Source: Candidatus Symbiothrix sp. (GTDB taxonomy: Bacteria; Bacteroidota; Bacteroidia; Bacteroidales; Azobacteroidaceae). Taken from it: 8,346 bases of DNA. The notes under the pieces are model-generated. The model searched no databases. It was not told the origin of the DNA and was given only the letters and a program-made list of their open reading frames with translations. Positions 5,559-8,346 of the stretch are shown in pieces. The stretch covers positions 1 to 8,346 of the forward strand of contig JAISWY010000323.1 of assembly GCA_031270925.1 (NCBI GenBank), read 5' to 3'. Positions within the stretch are counted from its first letter, which is position 1, and each line of letters starts with the position of its first letter. The translations under genes and the position numbers were made by a program.

Positions 5559-7103
5559 GTGAAGTACTTACATCAAATACCTTTTCTAAGATTAACTTTA
5601 TTTGTGATTTTGGGCATTGTCGTCCAATCCAATCAGGCTTGTTCTTCGCTGTTATTATTGGCTTTATTATTGGTTTCGTTGCTGTTTTTCATTGGAGCTT
5701 ATCTTCCGAAATACAAAAAAAATTATCCGTTCCGGTTTTTATTCGGCGCAGGATTGGCTTTGCTTTTATTTGTTGCGGCGGCTTTTTTAACCCGCTTGGC
5801 TTGGCGCGAATCCGAATGGCCGGTCGATGCCAAACCGCATCTTTACAAGGCGCAAATCATGAACGAACCGGTACGCAAACCCAAAACATGGCGTTGCGAT
5901 TTACGGCTTTTATCGGCCGACAGTAGTGTTTTTTCTTCCGTGAAAAATAAAAAAATACGTTTGTACTTGCCGAACGACGAGCGTTCACAAAGGCTTCAAG
6001 CAAGCGATTGTATTCTATTTTCCGGCACATTGGAACCTTCGATCGAATACTTGCACAAGCAATCATTGGCGGCTACAGGATTTGTTCGCGCCGATTGCTG
6101 GCAGCTGATTTCCGAAACACAAACACCGTTTTCGATTCGTCTCAAAGCCTTGTCGGTGCGTCGGCAGTTGTTGTCATTGTTGCGCCGAATCGTTCCCGAC
6201 GACAATTCGTTCGCATTGGCTTCGGCCTTGGTATTCGGTTACAGGAATAATTTGGACGAGGATTTGCAAGAATCGTTTCGGAACATCGGTGCGGCGCATA
6301 TTTTGGCGATTAGCGGCACTCACTTTGCGATTGTATTTGCAATCGGCTACGGGATGCTTGCGTTTTTGGGTAATTCGCGACGCAGTAAACGCATCAAACA
6401 GAGCATTTTATTGCCTTTGATGTGGATTTTTGCTTTTTTGACCGGTTTTTCTCCGTCGGTGGTCCGTTCGGTTTTGATGCTTTCGGTTTGGGGCTTGGGC
6501 GAAATGCTGGGCAAACGCGCTTTCACATTGAATACCGTCGCCGTGGTTGGATTTATGATGTTGGTATTCAAGCCTTTGTATTTGTTTGATGTCGGATTCC
6601 AACTGAGTTTTTCAGCGGTCATTTCCATTTTATTGCTGAATCCGTATTTTATCCGGTTATACAAATCTAAAAATCCTATAATCAATTATATATGGGAATT
6701 ATCATGCGTATCGGTATCGGCGCAAATCGGCGTATTGCCTTTGTCGATTTACTATTTTCATCAATTTCCGGTTTTCTTTTTGCTGACCAATATGCTACTA
6801 TTGCCTTGGGTTTCGGTCATTTTGTTTTTGACACCGTTTTCAATGCTATTATATTCTTTTGCAGACAATTACAATTGGTTGATGTGGCCGCTGCAACAAA
6901 GTTTGAAATTATTCTTATCCATAACTTACCGGATAGACGCCCTACCCTACGGCTCAATTGAAAATTTGAATTGGAGTTTGGCAAATGTATGCGCTTCTTT
7001 GGGCGTGATACTTTTCCTCTCTTTACTATTTATCAGAAAACGAATGATTTACGCTTGCTTGTTATTGATTTTGCTGGTTTTTTTATTAATTTATTATATT
7101 TGA
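5559..7103 (+). CDS. ComEC/Rec2-type competence membrane protein without C-terminal hydrolase domain
   Basis: This 514-residue polytopic inner-membrane protein belongs to the ComEC/Rec2 family, whose best-known members form the channel that takes up single-stranded DNA. Hydrophobic helices lie near residues 8-24, 29-49 and 60-79. A soluble segment at about 95-180 fits the DUF4131/OB-fold region. From about 210 the competence domain starts, with ALVFGYRNNLDEDL (223-236) and the hallmark HILAISGTHFAI (247-258). TGFSPSVVRS (295-304), FDVGFQLSFSAV (343-354) and several further membrane helices follow, up to a very hydrophobic C-terminus (478-514). The metallo-beta-lactamase-like domain that ends longer ComEC proteins is absent; the frame simply stops after the last helix. 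The start is GTG at 5559, since the only upstream codons in frame before a stop at 5532-5534 include no ATG. It sits 7 nt after rpe. Whether it works in DNA uptake here is unknown; no other competence gene is visible. Confidence 0.88.
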   Translation: MKYLHQIPFLRLTLFVILGIVVQSNQACSSLLLLALLLVSLLFFIGAYLPKYKKNYPFRFLFGAGLALLLFVAAAFLTRLAWRESEWPVDAKPHLYKAQIMNEPVRKPKTWRCDLRLLSADSSVFSSVKNKKIRLYLPNDERSQRLQASDCILFSGTLEPSIEYLHKQSLAATGFVRADCWQLISETQTPFSIRLKALSVRRQLLSLLRRIVPDDNSFALASALVFGYRNNLDEDLQESFRNIGAAHILAISGTHFAIVFAIGYGMLAFLGNSRRSKRIKQSILLPLMWIFAFLTGFSPSVVRSVLMLSVWGLGEMLGKRAFTLNTVAVVGFMMLVFKPLYLFDVGFQLSFSAVISILLLNPYFIRLYKSKNPIINYIWELSCVSVSAQIGVLPLSIYYFHQFPVFFLLTNMLLLPWVSVILFLTPFSMLLYSFADNYNWLMWPLQQSLKLFLSITYRIDALPYGSIENLNWSLANVCASLGVILFLSLLFIRKRMIYACLLLILLVFLLIYYI

Positions 7104-7129
7104 TTTTAGGTTTCAAACATTTTTTCGAG

Positions 7130-7137
7130 TAAATTTG
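7130..7137 (+). promoter_or_regulatory. Predicted -7 box of the ettA promoter
   Basis: TAAATTTG at 7130-7137 matches the Bacteroidetes -7 consensus TAnnTTTG exactly and is followed by CAC. A weak -33 candidate, TTTA at 7105-7108, lies 21 nt upstream. Transcription would start near 7144, leaving a leader of only about 13 nt before the ATG at 7157. The 53-bp gap after the comEC-like gene shows no hairpin terminator, so read-through from upstream is possible as well. Confidence 0.5.
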
Positions 7138-7156
7138 CACTCTCAATTAAAAAATT

Positions 7157-8346
7157 ATGGCAGACGATAAAAAAATTATTTTCTCGATGGTGGGTGTTAG
7201 CAAAATGTTTCCACCTCACAAACAAGTGCTTAAAGACATTTATCTTTCGTTTTATTACGGCGCGAAAATCGGAATCATCGGTTTGAACGGTTCCGGAAAA
7301 TCTACTTTGCTGAAAATTATCGCCGGCATGGAAAAGGAATTTCAGGGCGACGTGGTGTTTTCGCCGGGTTATTCGGTCGGTTATCTCGAACAGGAACCGA
7401 AATTAGACGACACAAAAACCGTGAAAGAAATCGTGCAAGAAGGCGTTCAGGAAATTATGGACGTGCTGAAAGAATATGAAGCCATCAACGAAAAATTCGG
7501 TCTGCCGGAATATTACGAAGATGCGGACAAAATGGATCAATTATTCGCACGACAAGCGGAATTACAGGATAAAATCGATGCCACCGATGCGTGGAATATC
7601 GACAGCAAACTCGAACGTGCAATGGACGCCTTGCGCTGTCCGCCCGAAGACCAAATAGTAGGAACGCTTTCGGGAGGTGAACGCCGCCGCACAGCTTTGT
7701 GCCGCTTGCTGCTGCAACAACCCGACATCCTCTTGCTCGACGAGCCGACCAACCATTTGGATGCCGAATCGATCGATTGGCTCGAACAACACCTCCAACA
7801 ATACGCTGGAACTGTCATTTGCATTACGCACGACCGCTATTTTCTCGACCACGTGGCCGGTTGGATTTTGGAATTGGATCGCGGCGAAGGTATTCCTTGG
7901 AAAGGCAATTATACTTCGTGGCTCGAACAAAAAACGACCCGTATGGCACAGGAAGAAAAACAGGCAAGCAAACGCCGCAAGACCCTGGAACGCGAATTGG
8001 AATGGTCGCGAATGGCGCCAAAAGCCCGTCAAGCCAAAGGAAAAGCGCGTTTGAACTCCTACGAACAACTTCTGAATCAGGATGTTAAAGAACGGGAAGA
8101 AAAATTAGAAATTTTCATTCCTAACGGCCCTCGTTTGGGAAACAAAGTCATCGAAGCGATTGATGTCGCTAAATCGTTTGGCGACAAATTGTTATACGAT
8201 AAATTGAATTTCATACTCCCTCCGAACGGCATTGTGGGAATCATCGGGCCGAACGGCGCCGGAAAAACCACGCTTTTCCGCTTGATTATGGGCTTGGATA
8301 CGCCCGACAAAGGCAAGTTTGAAGTCGGAGAAACGGTTAAAATCGG
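7157..8346 (+). CDS. ettA: ABC-F translation factor EttA, 3' end beyond window
   Basis: The frame is open from ATG 7157 to the window end: 396 complete codons of an expected 555-560. EttA is a soluble, ribosome-binding ABC-F ATPase that sits in the E site and gates the first peptide bond according to ATP/ADP ratio. In the first ATPase domain, residues 42-50 form Walker A (GLNGSGKST), 171-175 the signature LSGGE, and 190-202 Walker B plus D-loop (DILLLDEPTNHLD), with ITHDRYFLD following. The inter-domain linker, about 240-325, has GIPWKGNYTSWLEQK and a highly charged helical hairpin (KRRKTLERELEW), corresponding to the P-site tRNA interaction motif. IFIPNGPRLG introduces the second domain, whose Walker A (GPNGAGKTT, 364-372) is present; its signature and Walker B lie outside. 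The similarity to E. coli EttA in the linker separates it from Uup and other ABC-F members. There are no membrane segments, so it is not a transporter. Confidence 0.94.
   Translation, partial: MADDKKIIFSMVGVSKMFPPHKQVLKDIYLSFYYGAKIGIIGLNGSGKSTLLKIIAGMEKEFQGDVVFSPGYSVGYLEQEPKLDDTKTVKEIVQEGVQEIMDVLKEYEAINEKFGLPEYYEDADKMDQLFARQAELQDKIDATDAWNIDSKLERAMDALRCPPEDQIVGTLSGGERRRTALCRLLLQQPDILLLDEPTNHLDAESIDWLEQHLQQYAGTVICITHDRYFLDHVAGWILELDRGEGIPWKGNYTSWLEQKTTRMAQEEKQASKRRKTLERELEWSRMAPKARQAKGKARLNSYEQLLNQDVKEREEKLEIFIPNGPRLGNKVIEAIDVAKSFGDKLLYDKLNFILPPNGIVGIIGPNGAGKTTLFRLIMGLDTPDKGKFEVGETVKI

Noticed and set aside
7562..8068. Long minus-strand and alternate-frame open frames inside ettA
   Set aside because: They lie across fully conserved ABC-F coding sequence and show no protein-like motifs; they are shadows of ettA.
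1..8346. CRISPR array, defence island, retron, IS element or tRNA gene
   Set aside because: No spaced direct repeats, transposase frames, terminal inverted repeats, reverse transcriptase motifs or cloverleaf-like segments were seen on either strand.

Overview
The window looks like a chromosomal segment of a member of the Bacteroidota, most likely order Bacteroidales. This is inferred from three things: the protein families and their sequence style (MtaB, Rpe and EttA read like Bacteroidales versions), the absence of recognisable Shine-Dalgarno sequences before starts, and upstream boxes matching the Bacteroidetes -7 element TAnnTTTG. I could not confirm genus or species. No rRNA, tRNA, IS element, CRISPR array, long repeat or clear hairpin terminator was seen.

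Layout. The left edge (1-300, minus strand) holds a HigB/HigA-type toxin-antitoxin locus. The toxin gene is broken: a correct N-terminus runs into a stop after 18 codons, about 28 family residues are missing, and a well-preserved C-terminal half continues in another frame. The antitoxin start follows 7 nt later and runs off the window. A 177-bp divergent intergenic region (301-477) carries a -7 box facing each way. Then come mtaB (478-1782, tRNA ms2t6A37 methylthiotransferase), a family 2 glycosyltransferase (1779-2810) and a GT-B/family 4 glycosyltransferase (2807-3904). Both junctions are ATGA overlaps, so the three form a tightly coupled operon.

After a 143-bp gap with a good promoter candidate lies an ECF-type sigma factor (4048-4641). 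It is followed by a small unrecognised reading frame (ATG at 4719 or 4761, ending 4898), rpe (4901-5551, ribulose-phosphate 3-epimerase) and a ComEC/Rec2-type membrane protein (GTG start 5559, ending 7103). These are closely spaced on the plus strand and probably share transcription at least from the small frame onward. A 53-bp gap with a perfect -7 box precedes ettA (from 7157), an ABC-F translation factor cut off by the window end inside its second ATPase domain.

Most of the window is conserved housekeeping: tRNA modification, pentose phosphate metabolism, translation control, DNA uptake or membrane transport, and surface glycan synthesis. I found no convincing new multi-gene system. The points most worth a second look are the decayed toxin beside an apparently retained antitoxin start, the small frame wedged between the sigma factor and rpe, and the start region and missing C-terminal domain of the ComEC-like gene.
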